DNA from: Bacillota bacterium
GTDB lineage: Bacteria > Bacillota > Sulfobacillia > JABLXB01
Direction of reading: 5' to 3'
NCBI GenBank assembly: GCA_024653225.1
Contig: JANLGA010000023.1
Span: forward strand, 1 to 24,913
Length of the DNA: 24,913 nucleotides
A model generated the notes under the pieces. The model did no database searches, was not told where the DNA came from, and saw only the letters and a program-made list of their open reading frames with translations. Of the stretch, positions 15,016 through 22,992 are shown one piece after another. Both the position numbers and the translations under genes were made by a program. Position 1 is the first letter of the stretch; each line of letters begins with the position of its first letter.

Positions 15016-16163
15016 CTGCAACACCCCCTCGTGCGCCCGCCTATCCCCATCAGCATTCCCACCATGCGCCCCGCCCTTTCCAGCGCCTCACCCGCCGAGG
15101 TCTTCGCGTCCTCACCGGTCTCCGGCGGGCCGGCAACCACGACCGCATCGAACAATTCCTCGGCCGACTCCCACGCAGTGGGCTCCACCCGCCCAACCAC
15201 GGCGACCACGGGAACCGAATGACTCCGCGCAAGGGCGCCGACCCCCACGGGTCCCTTTCCCCTCAGGCTTTGGCAATCCAGCCGTCCCTCGCCCGTGATG
15301 ACGACGTCCGCCCACTCGACCGCCCGTTCGAGGCCCAGGCGCTCCGCCACCAGCTTGAACCCGGGGACGAGCCTCGTCCCCGGGAGCGCCGCCAAGCCCC
15401 CGCCCAGTCCCCCGGCCGCTCCCGCCCCCGGCAGGTACCTGATGTCCACCCCGATGGCGGACCGGACCGCCATAGCGAACCTGAGCAGATTGTCGTCCAG
15501 CACCTTGACCGTGGCGGGCGTGGCTCCCTTCTGGGGCCCGTACACGGCGGACGCGCCGTTCGCCCCACACAGCGGGTTGTCCACATCGCAGGCAACCATT
15601 GTTCGCACTCTAGACATTCGCGGGTGCAGCCACCGGGCATCCACGCGGTCCAGCCTCCCGAGCTCTCCGCCGCCACGACCGATCTCGCGGCCCTGCGCGT
15701 CCAGGAGTCTCACCCCGAGCGCCTGGAGGGCACCGGCGCCCCCGTCGTTCGTCGCGCTGCCGCCCAGCCCGACGATCACCTCCTCGCAGCCCGAGTCGAC
15801 GGCGTGGCGAATGAGCTCGCCGGTACCGTAGGTGCTCGCCCGCATCGGGTCCAACTCATGCTCCCGCACCAGGGTGATGCCGGACGCCAGGGCCATCTCT
15901 ATGACCGCAGTGGAACCGCCGTCTATCACGCCGTATCGAGCCGTGACCCGTCCTCCGAGCGGACCCTCCACCTCGACCTCCACGGTCTTGCCGCCGGCGG
16001 CGTGAAGGACCGTCTCGAGGAAGCCCTGGCCGCCGTCTGATACCGGCATCTCCCTAACTTCGGCGCCGGGCATGGACAGCCGCAGCCCCGCGGCGATGCT
16101 CCTTGCGGCCTCGACCGCGCTGAGCGTCCCCTTAAACGCATTAGGGGCAACCAGCACCTTCAA
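15012..16163 (-). CDS. Glycerate kinase (GarK/GlxK family)
   Basis: The 383-residue product phosphorylates D-glycerate with ATP, feeding it to glycolysis as 2- or 3-phosphoglycerate. Family signatures are KVLVAPNAFKGTLSA at the N-terminus, PVSDGGQGFLE, EEVIVGLGGSATNDGGAGAL, CDVDNPLCG, PGAGAAGGLGGGL, and VVITGEGRLDCQSLRGKGPVGV. The frame is open to 16229, but TTG 16163 lies nine bases after GGGAGGGG and gives the standard start. It overlaps the end of the M20 peptidase gene by 23 bases and is stop/start-coupled to plsY. No glyoxylate or tartronate genes are nearby. Confidence 0.93.
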   Translation of the reverse strand: MKVLVAPNAFKGTLSAVEAARSIAAGLRLSMPGAEVREMPVSDGGQGFLETVLHAAGGKTVEVEVEGPLGGRVTARYGVIDGGSTAVIEMALASGITLVREHELDPMRASTYGTGELIRHAVDSGCEEVIVGLGGSATNDGGAGALQALGVRLLDAQGREIGRGGGELGRLDRVDARWLHPRMSRVRTMVACDVDNPLCGANGASAVYGPQKGATPATVKVLDDNLLRFAMAVRSAIGVDIRYLPGAGAAGGLGGGLAALPGTRLVPGFKLVAERLGLERAVEWADVVITGEGRLDCQSLRGKGPVGVGALARSHSVPVVAVVGRVEPTAWESAEELFDAVVVAGPPETGEDAKTSAGEALERAGRMVGMLMGIGGRTRGCCS

Positions 16164-17361
16164 GATCGCCGACCCCTCCCGAGAACAGCACCGCGGTCTC
16201 CGCGAGGACCCTCGAGACCGTGTACACATCCTCCAGATTCACGTACTCTTCGTCAGCGTGCTGGCCGCCTCCTCCAGGACCGAAGATGACGGATGGAATA
16301 CCCGCCGACGCGAAAACGGCCGAATCGAGCCAGGCTGCCACTCCGACTACGTGCGGGTCGCGCCCGGTCACGGACCTGAACGCCCCCGACAGGCACCTGC
16401 AGACGCGCTCGCCCGGATCCACTTCGTAGGGCGGCCTGTACACTTCGAGCCCGCACTGGGCGCCAAACTGGCGGTCTTCCGCGGAGATCTCGTCCAAGAT
16501 CCGCTGCATTTCGTCCACCACTCCCGACTCGGTCTCCCCGGGTATGGTCCTGCGTTCGATCATCACTGTGCACTCCGCCGGATATGTGCTGAGCTCCGTG
16601 CCGCCGGCGATGGTCGAGGCGTGCACCGATGGCGGGCCGAGCAGGCGGTGACTGCGCCGAGCGAGGTCCGCTTCCGAGTACCGTTCCAGGCGCGACAGGA
16701 ATTTCCCCATCTTGACGATGGCGTCCACGCCCTCGGCAGGGAGGCTGCCGTGGGCCGCCCTCCCGACCGTGCGGACCTTCAACCACGCGAAACCCTTATG
16801 GGCGGTGCAGAGACCCAGGCCCGTGGCTTCTGCGACCACCGCCCCGCCCGCGTCCACTGAACGCGCCGCGTGTGCGGCGCCGACGCTGGCGTACTCTTCG
16901 TCGCTCGTGGCCGCGAAGATGACATCACCTTCGAGGCGGATGCCGGAGCGCACCAATGCCTCGACGGCGCCCAATATTGACGCCAGGCCGCCCTTCATGT
17001 CCAGCGCACCGCGACCGTACAGCCTGCCGTCCCTCTCGGTGGGAACCAGCGGGTCCTTCATTCCCCCCAGCCCCACTGTGTCGAGGTGCCCGTTGAACAG
17101 GAGGTTCTTGTCTCTCGACGGCGCGCCGCCCCGCATGACGGCCACGACATTGGGCCTACCCGGCGATGCCTCTTCCACCCGCACCTCCAACCCTAGCCCC
17201 CTGCACGCGGAGGCGACGTACTCCGCCATGGCCCTTTCGCCGGCACCTTCCGACGCCAGGCTGGGATTCACCGATTCTATCCGGATCATGTCGCAGAGCC
17301 ATCCCCGTATCGCCCGCTTGTCAATGCGCAAACCCGAGCATACTCGCTTCCGCGAACACAT
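16141..17361 (-). CDS. M20-family metallopeptidase/deacylase (ArgE/DapE-like)
   Basis: The 406-residue product is a di-zinc M20 hydrolase: GHLDTV (His92, Asp94), GRGALDMKGG (Asp121, metal bridge) and TSDEEYAS (Glu155 the general base, Glu156 a ligand). A dimerisation domain (AHGSLPAEGVDAIV) and the C-terminal metal His in GGGGQHADEEYVNLED follow. The family includes acetylornithine deacetylase, succinyl-diaminopimelate desuccinylase and peptidases; the sequence alone does not decide. Its position before glycerate kinase gives no pathway. ATG 17361 follows AAGGGG and GCAGGG. It lies 90 bases after the ispH-rpsA gene, beyond a terminator, and I see no clear promoter. Confidence 0.9.
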   Translation of the reverse strand: MCSRKRVCSGLRIDKRAIRGWLCDMIRIESVNPSLASEGAGERAMAEYVASACRGLGLEVRVEEASPGRPNVVAVMRGGAPSRDKNLLFNGHLDTVGLGGMKDPLVPTERDGRLYGRGALDMKGGLASILGAVEALVRSGIRLEGDVIFAATSDEEYASVGAAHAARSVDAGGAVVAEATGLGLCTAHKGFAWLKVRTVGRAAHGSLPAEGVDAIVKMGKFLSRLERYSEADLARRSHRLLGPPSVHASTIAGGTELSTYPAECTVMIERRTIPGETESGVVDEMQRILDEISAEDRQFGAQCGLEVYRPPYEVDPGERVCRCLSGAFRSVTGRDPHVVGVAAWLDSAVFASAGIPSVIFGPGGGGQHADEEYVNLEDVYTVSRVLAETAVLFSGGVGDLEGAGCP

Positions 17362-17410
17362 CCCTGCGGCACCCCTTCCTCGCGAACTCGCATGCCCCGA
17401 GCACCAAGAA

Positions 17411-17432
17411 GAAAAGGGGCCGTACGGCCCCT
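17411..17432 (-). terminator. Rho-independent terminator after ispH-rpsA
   Basis: On the minus strand the palindrome AGGGGCCGTACGGCCCCT (stem GGGGCC, loop GTAC) is followed by TTTCTTCTT. It lies about 20 bases after the stop of the fusion gene. Confidence 0.85.
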
Positions 17433-17450
17433 CTCCCAGCGCTCACACGC

Positions 17451-19718
17451 CTACGATTGCGACTCGTTCTTGGCCTCATCCAGGATATCGCCGAATACCT
17501 CTCCCAGGGTGACCTTGTCCGGAGACCTCTGCTCCGACAGATAATCGTCAACCCTCTTCTTCTCCCTGTCATCCTCCACGGCCCTGAGGCTCAGGCTGAT
17601 TCGCCTGTCTTCGGGTCTGCTCCTGAGCACCTTCACGCGTACCGACTGACCGGGCGATACCACCTCGTCGGGCTTCGACACCCGCTCCCGGGACATCTCG
17701 GAGATGTGTATCAGCCCCTCCACTCCGGGTTCCAGCTGGACGAACGCCCCGAACGGCGCAAGCCTGGTCACCTTCCCCTCGACGACGGAATCCACCGGGT
17801 ACTTCGTGGCCACGGTCGCCCACGGATCCGGCAACACCTGCTTCAAGCCCAGGGAGATCTTCCCCTTTTCCCTGTCTATCCGCAGGATCATGACGTCTAT
17901 CTCGTCGCCCTCCTTGACTACCTCGGTCGGGTGACTCACCCTTCCCCACGAAAGCTCCGAAACGTGAAGGAGTCCGTCAACCCCTCCGATATCCACGAAC
18001 GCACCGAAGTCCGTGATCCCCTTCACCACGCCTTGCCGAATCTGCCCCTCGGCGATGTCGGCCCAGGTTTGAGCGCGTAGTCGCTCGCGCTCCTCTTCGA
18101 GGACCACCCTCTGCGACAACACCACCCTGTTCTTGGACCGGTCGAGTTCCAATACCTTGACGCGGAGGGTCCTGCCGGAGTACTTGGAGAGGTTGCTCAC
18201 GTAACCGCGCTCGATTTGGGACGCCGGGACAAATCCCCTGACGCCGACGTCTACCACGAGACCTCCCTTCACTTCCTGGACGACGGGCGCCTCTATGATT
18301 CGGCCCTCCTTGAGACTCTCCTCCAGCCGCTGCCAGGCGAGTTCTTCGTCGGCCCTCCTCTTAGACAGTCTCAGCACGCCCTCCTGGTTGTCTACGCCCA
18401 GGACGTACACCATTATCTCATCCCCGGGCCTCACGACCTCCGCCGGGGCGACCTGCTTCCTGCTCAATTCGTTGGGGGGAATGATCCCCTCGGACTTATA
18501 ACCGACGTCAACCATGACCCCGTTCTCGTCGAGGGAGACGACCCTCCCCGGGATCACGTCCCCCTCCTTGAGGGTCTTCAGCGACTCGTCGTATATGCGC
18601 CCGTCCTGGGGCTCTGACGGCGCGGCCGGGGCATGCTCCTCCGGCACCGAGATGGACCCGGCAGCCTCTTCGCCCTCGCTTGCGGCGGCATCCTCAGATT
18701 CCGCCGCATCCCCGGGGACGCCCGGCGACGCCCCCTCCTCCCGCCCGGGCGCGTTCTCCGCGCCCCCGCTCGGCACAGCCGTCGGCTCTTCGGCCCGGCC
18801 CTCCGCGGAGCCGGGTGCGTCCCCTTCCGCCCGACCCGACGCGTTCCCTCCGGCGCCCTCGGGCGAGTCCTCGCGAATTACTGCCTTGTCCATGTCCTCC
18901 ACCTTGCCTACGACCTCCTTTATGATCCAGTCGGGTGTGGATGTTCCTCCCGCGATCCCGACCGAACCCTTCCCCCGGAACCAGTCCGGTTCCAGTTCCG
19001 CCGCCGTCTCTATCAAGTACGCGTCGCGCCGTCCCTCGCGCGCTATCTCGGCCAACCTCCGCGTGTTCGCGCTGTTCCTGCCGCCGACCACCAAGACGAG
19101 ATCGCAACGTTCGGCGAGCCTGCGAACAGCCTCTTGTCTGCGCATCGTCGCGTCGCATATGGTGCGTACGACCTTCGTTTCCCCCGCGACGGACGCGATT
19201 ATCTCCGCGACCGACTCGAACAGGTCGCGTCTCACGGTTGTCTGGGCCACTATCCCAACCCTCGCGACGGGCCCCAGCGACCGCGCGCCCTCCGGACCCT
19301 CAATGACGACGCACTCGCCGCCCGCGTACGAGTTCGTGGCCCTGACCTCGGGATGATCGGGGTCGCCCACGATCACGACGCGGTAACCCTCACTGTACAG
19401 GCGCGCGGCCGCCTCCTGTGCGGCCTTCACATGGGGGCACGTCGCATCGAGCACCCGCATGCCCGACCGGGCGGCCTCCTCGACAGCGCCCTTCAGGGTG
19501 CCGTGAGCCCTCAACACGAGTACACCCGGGGCCGCCCCGGTCAGGTCTTCCACGGGGATGACACCCTTCGCGCGCAGTCTCTCGACTTCCTGGGGATTGT
19601 GAATCAGTTGCCCCAGGCAGTAGGTTCTCTCCCCGGAGGCGGCCGCTTCCTCCGCCATTTCGACTGCCCGCCTGACGCCGTAGCAGAAGCCTATGTCGTC
19701 CGCGACCTCAACCCGCAA
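17451..19718 (-). CDS. ispH: Bifunctional HMBPP reductase IspH fused to ribosomal protein S1-like protein
   Basis: Residues 1-282 are IspH, which makes IPP and DMAPP in the last step of the MEP pathway. [4Fe-4S] ligands are Cys12 (GFCYG), Cys94 (DATCP) and Cys188 (TICDAT). His40, His72, His122 and catalytic Glu124 (DHPEV) are present, as are Asn215-Ser216 and Ser260. A low-complexity acidic Gly/Ala/Glu linker (about 283-372) leads to four S1 RNA-binding domains (about 386-453, 472-540, 557-626, 643-712), with DFGAFVDIGGVDGLLHVSELSW and PFGAFVQLEPGVEGLIHISEMS in the third and fourth. This fusion is known in Clostridia. TTG 19718 follows GGGAG and overlaps the end of plsC by 11 bases. A strong terminator follows. 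Confidence 0.96.
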   Translation of the reverse strand: MRVEVADDIGFCYGVRRAVEMAEEAAASGERTYCLGQLIHNPQEVERLRAKGVIPVEDLTGAAPGVLVLRAHGTLKGAVEEAARSGMRVLDATCPHVKAAQEAAARLYSEGYRVVIVGDPDHPEVRATNSYAGGECVVIEGPEGARSLGPVARVGIVAQTTVRRDLFESVAEIIASVAGETKVVRTICDATMRRQEAVRRLAERCDLVLVVGGRNSANTRRLAEIAREGRRDAYLIETAAELEPDWFRGKGSVGIAGGTSTPDWIIKEVVGKVEDMDKAVIREDSPEGAGGNASGRAEGDAPGSAEGRAEEPTAVPSGGAENAPGREEGASPGVPGDAAESEDAAASEGEEAAGSISVPEEHAPAAPSEPQDGRIYDESLKTLKEGDVIPGRVVSLDENGVMVDVGYKSEGIIPPNELSRKQVAPAEVVRPGDEIMVYVLGVDNQEGVLRLSKRRADEELAWQRLEESLKEGRIIEAPVVQEVKGGLVVDVGVRGFVPASQIERGYVSNLSKYSGRTLRVKVLELDRSKNRVVLSQRVVLEEERERLRAQTWADIAEGQIRQGVVKGITDFGAFVDIGGVDGLLHVSELSWGRVSHPTEVVKEGDEIDVMILRIDREKGKISLGLKQVLPDPWATVATKYPVDSVVEGKVTRLAPFGAFVQLEPGVEGLIHISEMSRERVSKPDEVVSPGQSVRVKVLRSRPEDRRISLSLRAVEDDREKKRVDDYLSEQRSPDKVTLGEVFGDILDEAKNESQS

Positions 19719-20307
19719 TCGGCGACTCCCGCTTCACTAAGGATGCGATGGCCTCCATGATCCTTCCAGCCGCCTCGTCCATATCCTTCGAAGTGATCCT
19801 CTTCGAGCCTTCTTCTCCCAGGGACATCGCGGGCCCGATGGCGACCGCGATCCGCCGGGCGAATCCGTAAGGCCCCCTTATTCCCACTGGGACGACCCTC
19901 GCGCGGTTTCGCACGGCGAGGTATGCCGCCCCGTTGTGCGCCTTTCCGAGCTGACCCGTCCGGCTCCTGGTTCCCTCCGGGAACATGCCCACCACGCCAC
20001 CCCGTGATAACACCCTACCGGCGAAGTGGACCGCGTTACGGTCGGCGGTGCCCCGCTTCACCGGGAACGCACCGAGGAGCCTCAGGCACCACCCGAACAC
20101 GGGGTAGCGGAACAGCTCCTCCTTCGCCATGAACGCTATTCTCCTGGGAAGAACCACGCCCAACACCACGGGGTCCAGCCACGCGATGTGGTTCGAACAT
20201 ACGACCAGCGGGCCGCCGGCCGGCACGTTCTCCCTTCCGGAGACGTCAAGCCTCATGGACAGCGCGAGCGCTACGCGCGCCACCGCGCGGACGAACCAGT
20301 AGAACAC
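19708..20307 (-). CDS. plsC: 1-acylglycerol-3-phosphate acyltransferase (PlsC family)
   Basis: PlsC acylates lysophosphatidic acid at sn-2, giving phosphatidic acid. The 199-residue product has the HX4D motif NHIAWLD (His40, Asp45), the segment FMAKEELFRYPVFGWCLRLLGAFPVKR (59-85) and FPEGTRS (109-115), plus VVPVGIRG. An N-terminal hydrophobic stretch (about 2-16) probably ties it to the membrane. GTG 20307 follows GAGAGGATC. The gene overlaps cmk by 37 bases and ispH-rpsA by 11, so the three are translated as one unit; cmk-plsC-ispH/rpsA is a common clostridial order. Confidence 0.94.
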   Translation of the reverse strand: MFYWFVRAVARVALALSMRLDVSGRENVPAGGPLVVCSNHIAWLDPVVLGVVLPRRIAFMAKEELFRYPVFGWCLRLLGAFPVKRGTADRNAVHFAGRVLSRGGVVGMFPEGTRSRTGQLGKAHNGAAYLAVRNRARVVPVGIRGPYGFARRIAVAIGPAMSLGEEGSKRITSKDMDEAAGRIMEAIASLVKRESPIAG

Positions 20308-21005
20308 CCGATCCTCTCCTCACACAATCCGAGGACAGCCCCGGCTACCTCGTCGGCCGTCATCCCGCTGCTGTCCAGCAGGAATGAGTCCTCCGCCGGC
20401 CGCAGCGGGTCGGTTTCACGTTCGGAGTCTATCCTGTCCCGCATGGCGACCTCGGCTTCCACTTCGTGCACGTCGGGCACATATCCCCTGGAGGCCAGCT
20501 CCCTGCAACGCCTGCGAACCCTCTCCGCGAAATCCGCGGTGAGGAATATCTTCACCTCCGCCTCGGGCAACACCTTCGTGCCGATGTCGCGTCCTTCCAT
20601 GACGACGCTCCCGGACGCCAATCTCCTCTGCGCTTCGACCATCGCCTCCCGCACCCTGGGGTGCATGGCCACCAGGGAGACGTTACGGTTCACCGCCGGC
20701 GACCTTATGAGGGAAGTGACGTCGGTCCCGTCCAGGAAAACCAGTTGCTCTCCACCGTCCTCCAAAGGTCGTTTCAGGTCAATGCTTACCGTCTCCGCCA
20801 ACGCCGCCACCATGTCCTCGTTGGAGGGGTCAATCCCTTCTTGGAGCGCCTTTAAAGTAAGGGCGCGATACATCGCGCCCGTATCTATATACTTGATGCC
20901 CAACTCCCGCGCCAGACGCCTGGCCAGCGTACTCTTGCCCGCTCCTGCCGGTCCGTCAATCGCAATCCTAACGTCTCGCCGCTTTCGGCACCCTGTGTTC
21001 GACAT
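20271..21005 (-). CDS. cmk: Cytidylate kinase
   Basis: Cmk phosphorylates CMP and dCMP. The 244-residue product has the P-loop DGPAGAGKST (17-26), IDTGAMYRALTLKAL, the NMP-binding GTDVTSLIR, and VMEGRDIGTKVLPEAEVKIFLTA, followed by the lid RRRCREL. About ten residues precede the usual start; ATG 21005 follows AGGA closely and is the only good candidate. The C-terminus is slightly longer than usual because the frame runs 37 bases into plsC. It lies 78 bases after the membrane-anchored unknown. Confidence 0.95.
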   Translation of the reverse strand: MSNTGCRKRRDVRIAIDGPAGAGKSTLARRLARELGIKYIDTGAMYRALTLKALQEGIDPSNEDMVAALAETVSIDLKRPLEDGGEQLVFLDGTDVTSLIRSPAVNRNVSLVAMHPRVREAMVEAQRRLASGSVVMEGRDIGTKVLPEAEVKIFLTADFAERVRRRCRELASRGYVPDVHEVEAEVAMRDRIDSERETDPLRPAEDSFLLDSSGMTADEVAGAVLGLCEERIGCSTGSSARWRA

Positions 21006-21083
21006 GCTTCCTGTATTTCCTTTTCAGTGGCCGTATTCGACCCGCCCCCTCGGTTTCACATATACCATAGGGGCTGCGGGTTT

Positions 21084-21608
21084 TCAAGGAGGCGCGATTC
21101 TCGCCCAAATGCGCCGGCTCTTGGTCGAGACAGCCAACAGTCTTCCCCTCGCCGGCTCCACCACGCCCGGAGAAGTCTCCACTACCTCCACCGCCGCCCT
21201 TCCATCGCCCCCAACCGCGCGAAGCTCGATCTCCTCGCCGTTGTGGATCGCGACCGTCAGGGACTGGGCCAAGCCGTCCTCAGAGAGGGAGCCGCGGTGC
21301 ACACCGCCCACCTCCACCCATACCGACGCCGCCCCGCTCGAAGGCGAGATGGCCAGGGTGATGAAGCCGGAGAGGGCTCCGGTCGTCTCAGAGGTGGATC
21401 GCGAGGGCCCGGTCGTGACGATTGCGACGGCGGAGGGGTCAATCCTGACGCCCTCAGCCCTGTGGGCGAAGTTCAGCAGCGGGCGGAGATCGGGGTCCGT
21501 CAGCATCACCTGGGCCGCCAGCGTCACTGCCATGAGCACGGCGATCGCCCTCAACAGCGCCTTCTCTATAACCTGCCCCACGCCGGGAATTGGCCGCGCG
21601 CGCCCCAT
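21084..21608 (-). CDS. Unknown protein with N-terminal membrane anchor, upstream of cmk
   Basis: I do not recognise this 174-residue protein. Residues about 17-35 (ALLRAIAVLMAVTLAAQVM) form a single hydrophobic segment after a short basic start, so most of the chain is likely extracytoplasmic. The rest is Gly/Val/Ser-rich, beta-like (VWVEVGGVHRGSLSEDG, VAIHNGEEIELRA) and ends in RLLAVSTKSRRIWARIAPP. No catalytic motif or cysteine is seen. The start is well supported: ATG 21608 follows GGAGGTGA at a good distance. It heads the cmk-plsC-ispH/rpsA run and is probably co-transcribed. Codon use looks like the neighbours. Its job is unknown. Confidence 0.75.
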   Translation of the reverse strand: MGRARPIPGVGQVIEKALLRAIAVLMAVTLAAQVMLTDPDLRPLLNFAHRAEGVRIDPSAVAIVTTGPSRSTSETTGALSGFITLAISPSSGAASVWVEVGGVHRGSLSEDGLAQSLTVAIHNGEEIELRAVGGDGRAAVEVVETSPGVVEPARGRLLAVSTKSRRIWARIAPP

Positions 21609-21740
21609 GCGTTCACCTCCGCGGGCGTACGCCGCTATCCTATGCGAACGGACCGACGTCTATTAATCTGCATCGCCGAAGGGATCCTGCCTCCCGCGTC
21701 AAATATAGAAATTATTCGATATAGTTGGGGGTGACCGAGG
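21609..21740. promoter_or_regulatory. Divergent intergenic region with an AT-rich island
   Basis: These 132 bases separate the divergent starts of the membrane-anchored unknown (minus) and the GNAT remnant (plus). Bases 21700-21728 are strikingly AT-rich for this genome and contain ATATAG twice, 16 bases apart. On the minus strand TTAATA and TAGGAT are 18 bases apart, a loose promoter match. It probably holds promoters for both sides, but I cannot fix them. Confidence 0.35.
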
Positions 21741-21968
21741 GTGTTGGTGAGGCAGGCTTCTCGCTCGGATCTCGAGTTGGTCAGGAGGCTCGTCTCCTCG
21801 TCGGGTCTCAGCGTGGAGGGGATTGACGGTCTCATCGAGGACTTCGTCGTCATGCTGGACCCGGGCCGCGTCGTCCACTCTGGTCAGGTCCACCTGCCCG
21901 CTGTCCGCGACCTGCATGAAGCTGGTCCTCTGAGCGCTTCGGAAGCCTTCGTCACAGGACCTTCCTGA
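21741..21968 (+). pseudogene. Remnant of a GNAT-type N-acetyltransferase (5' fragment)
   Basis: The open frame codes for 75 residues. The first 45 or so (VLVRQASRSDLELVRRLV, then SSSGLSVEGIDGLIEDFVVM) look like the beginning of short GNAT acetyltransferases, which start with an (I/V)R-A-x-x-x-D-L pattern. After about residue 45 similarity is lost, and none of the three frames shows the acetyl-CoA-binding motif expected (V...R..G.G). The start signals are intact: GTG 21741 lies six bases after GGGGGTGA. The 3' end overlaps the end of the convergent phosphoribosyltransferase gene by 17 bases. I read it as a gene truncated by deletion or rearrangement; a small intact gene of new function is possible. 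Confidence 0.45.
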
Positions 21969-22992
21969 GCCTCGGGTTCGGCGTCGTCCCGGGAATCCTC
22001 CCGCGCTTCGCCACGGGCTTGCCGCCCACTTCCTTCAGGTCCATCGTCATGTCTATGGGCCTGGCGCCCGAGATGTAGCTGCCGACGCCGAACGCGTCGG
22101 CACCGGCTTCGGCGAGTACCGCCATGCGTTGCGGGGTGACCCCGCCGGACACGAATATCTGCACGTGGTCGAATCCCTCCTGGTCGAGCCGCGCCCGGAC
22201 CTCCCGAACGAGGTCCGGCGTCACGCCGCCCCGCTCCCCGGGGGTATCGAGCCTCACCGCATCGAGCCTCCGTTCTAGACGCCGCGCCACCCGGAGGGCT
22301 TCCTCCGCCTCGTCTTTGAACGTGTCCACAAGGATGGTCCTCTTGGTGTCGGGGGGCATTATCCGGTCGTACTGGACGGCGACTTCGACGGTGTCGCCCA
22401 CTATCAGTACGACGGCATGCGGCATGGTGCCTACCGGCTCCCGGCCGCAGAGCTTCGCCCCGAGGATGTCGCTCGCGCCGGAGGCGCCTCCGATGACGGC
22501 CGCGCGCTCCATTACCGGCGCGACCGCGGGGTGTACGTGTCTCGCTCCGAACGCCAGGAACGGCCTGCCGCCCGACGCCATCTTGCACTCCCTCGCCGCG
22601 GTGGCCCAGGCGCTCGCAGACGCCAGTATGCCGAGCAGGGCCGTCTCATATACGCCGAACTCCCCGTACGCTCCGGCGATCCTCATTATCACTTCCTTCT
22701 CCGAGAACTCCTCGCCCTCCGCCAACGACCACACTTCAACCCCTTTACTCCGCAGGAGCGAGAGACACTCGGGGATGCCGGCGACGATGCCGGGTCGGGA
22801 GGGGAATATCTCGGCGACGACGGGAGTCTTCTCCAAGCCCAGGGACTTCAGGATTTCATACGTCTTTATGAAGTATATGTCCGTCGTGGCGCCCATCCGA
22901 ATCTCCTCGTGCGTCGCCGAGTGTAGGCGCTCGGACGGGTCCACGGTGAATCTCGCCACATCTTCCAAGGTCTTCAGGTCCTTCGGTGTCAA
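21952..22992 (-). CDS. pncB: Nicotinate phosphoribosyltransferase (short type)
   Basis: This enzyme joins nicotinate and PRPP to nicotinate mononucleotide in the NAD salvage (Preiss-Handler) path. The 346-residue product has THEEIRMGATTDIYFIKTYEIL near the N-terminus. The central part has EIFPSRPGIVAGIPE, FGARHVHPAVAPVMERAA, GASGASDILGAKLCG and GTMPHA, and ILVDTFKDEAEEAL and SGGVTPQRM...GADAFGVGSY with the phosphate-binding end follow. This fits the short bacterial/archaeal type. The frame is open far upstream, but that part overlaps the pseudouridine synthase gene. TTG 22992 lies seven bases after GGAGGG, and its TTGA overlaps the stop of that gene. Confidence 0.93.
   Translation of the reverse strand: MTPKDLKTLEDVARFTVDPSERLHSATHEEIRMGATTDIYFIKTYEILKSLGLEKTPVVAEIFPSRPGIVAGIPECLSLLRSKGVEVWSLAEGEEFSEKEVIMRIAGAYGEFGVYETALLGILASASAWATAARECKMASGGRPFLAFGARHVHPAVAPVMERAAVIGGASGASDILGAKLCGREPVGTMPHAVVLIVGDTVEVAVQYDRIMPPDTKRTILVDTFKDEAEEALRVARRLERRLDAVRLDTPGERGGVTPDLVREVRARLDQEGFDHVQIFVSGGVTPQRMAVLAEAGADAFGVGSYISGARPIDMTMDLKEVGGKPVAKRGRIPGTTPNPRLRKVL

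Noticed and set aside
20026..21666. 546-codon plus-strand open frame over plsC, cmk and the membrane-anchored unknown
   Set aside because: It crosses three supported minus-strand genes and has no recognisable domain.
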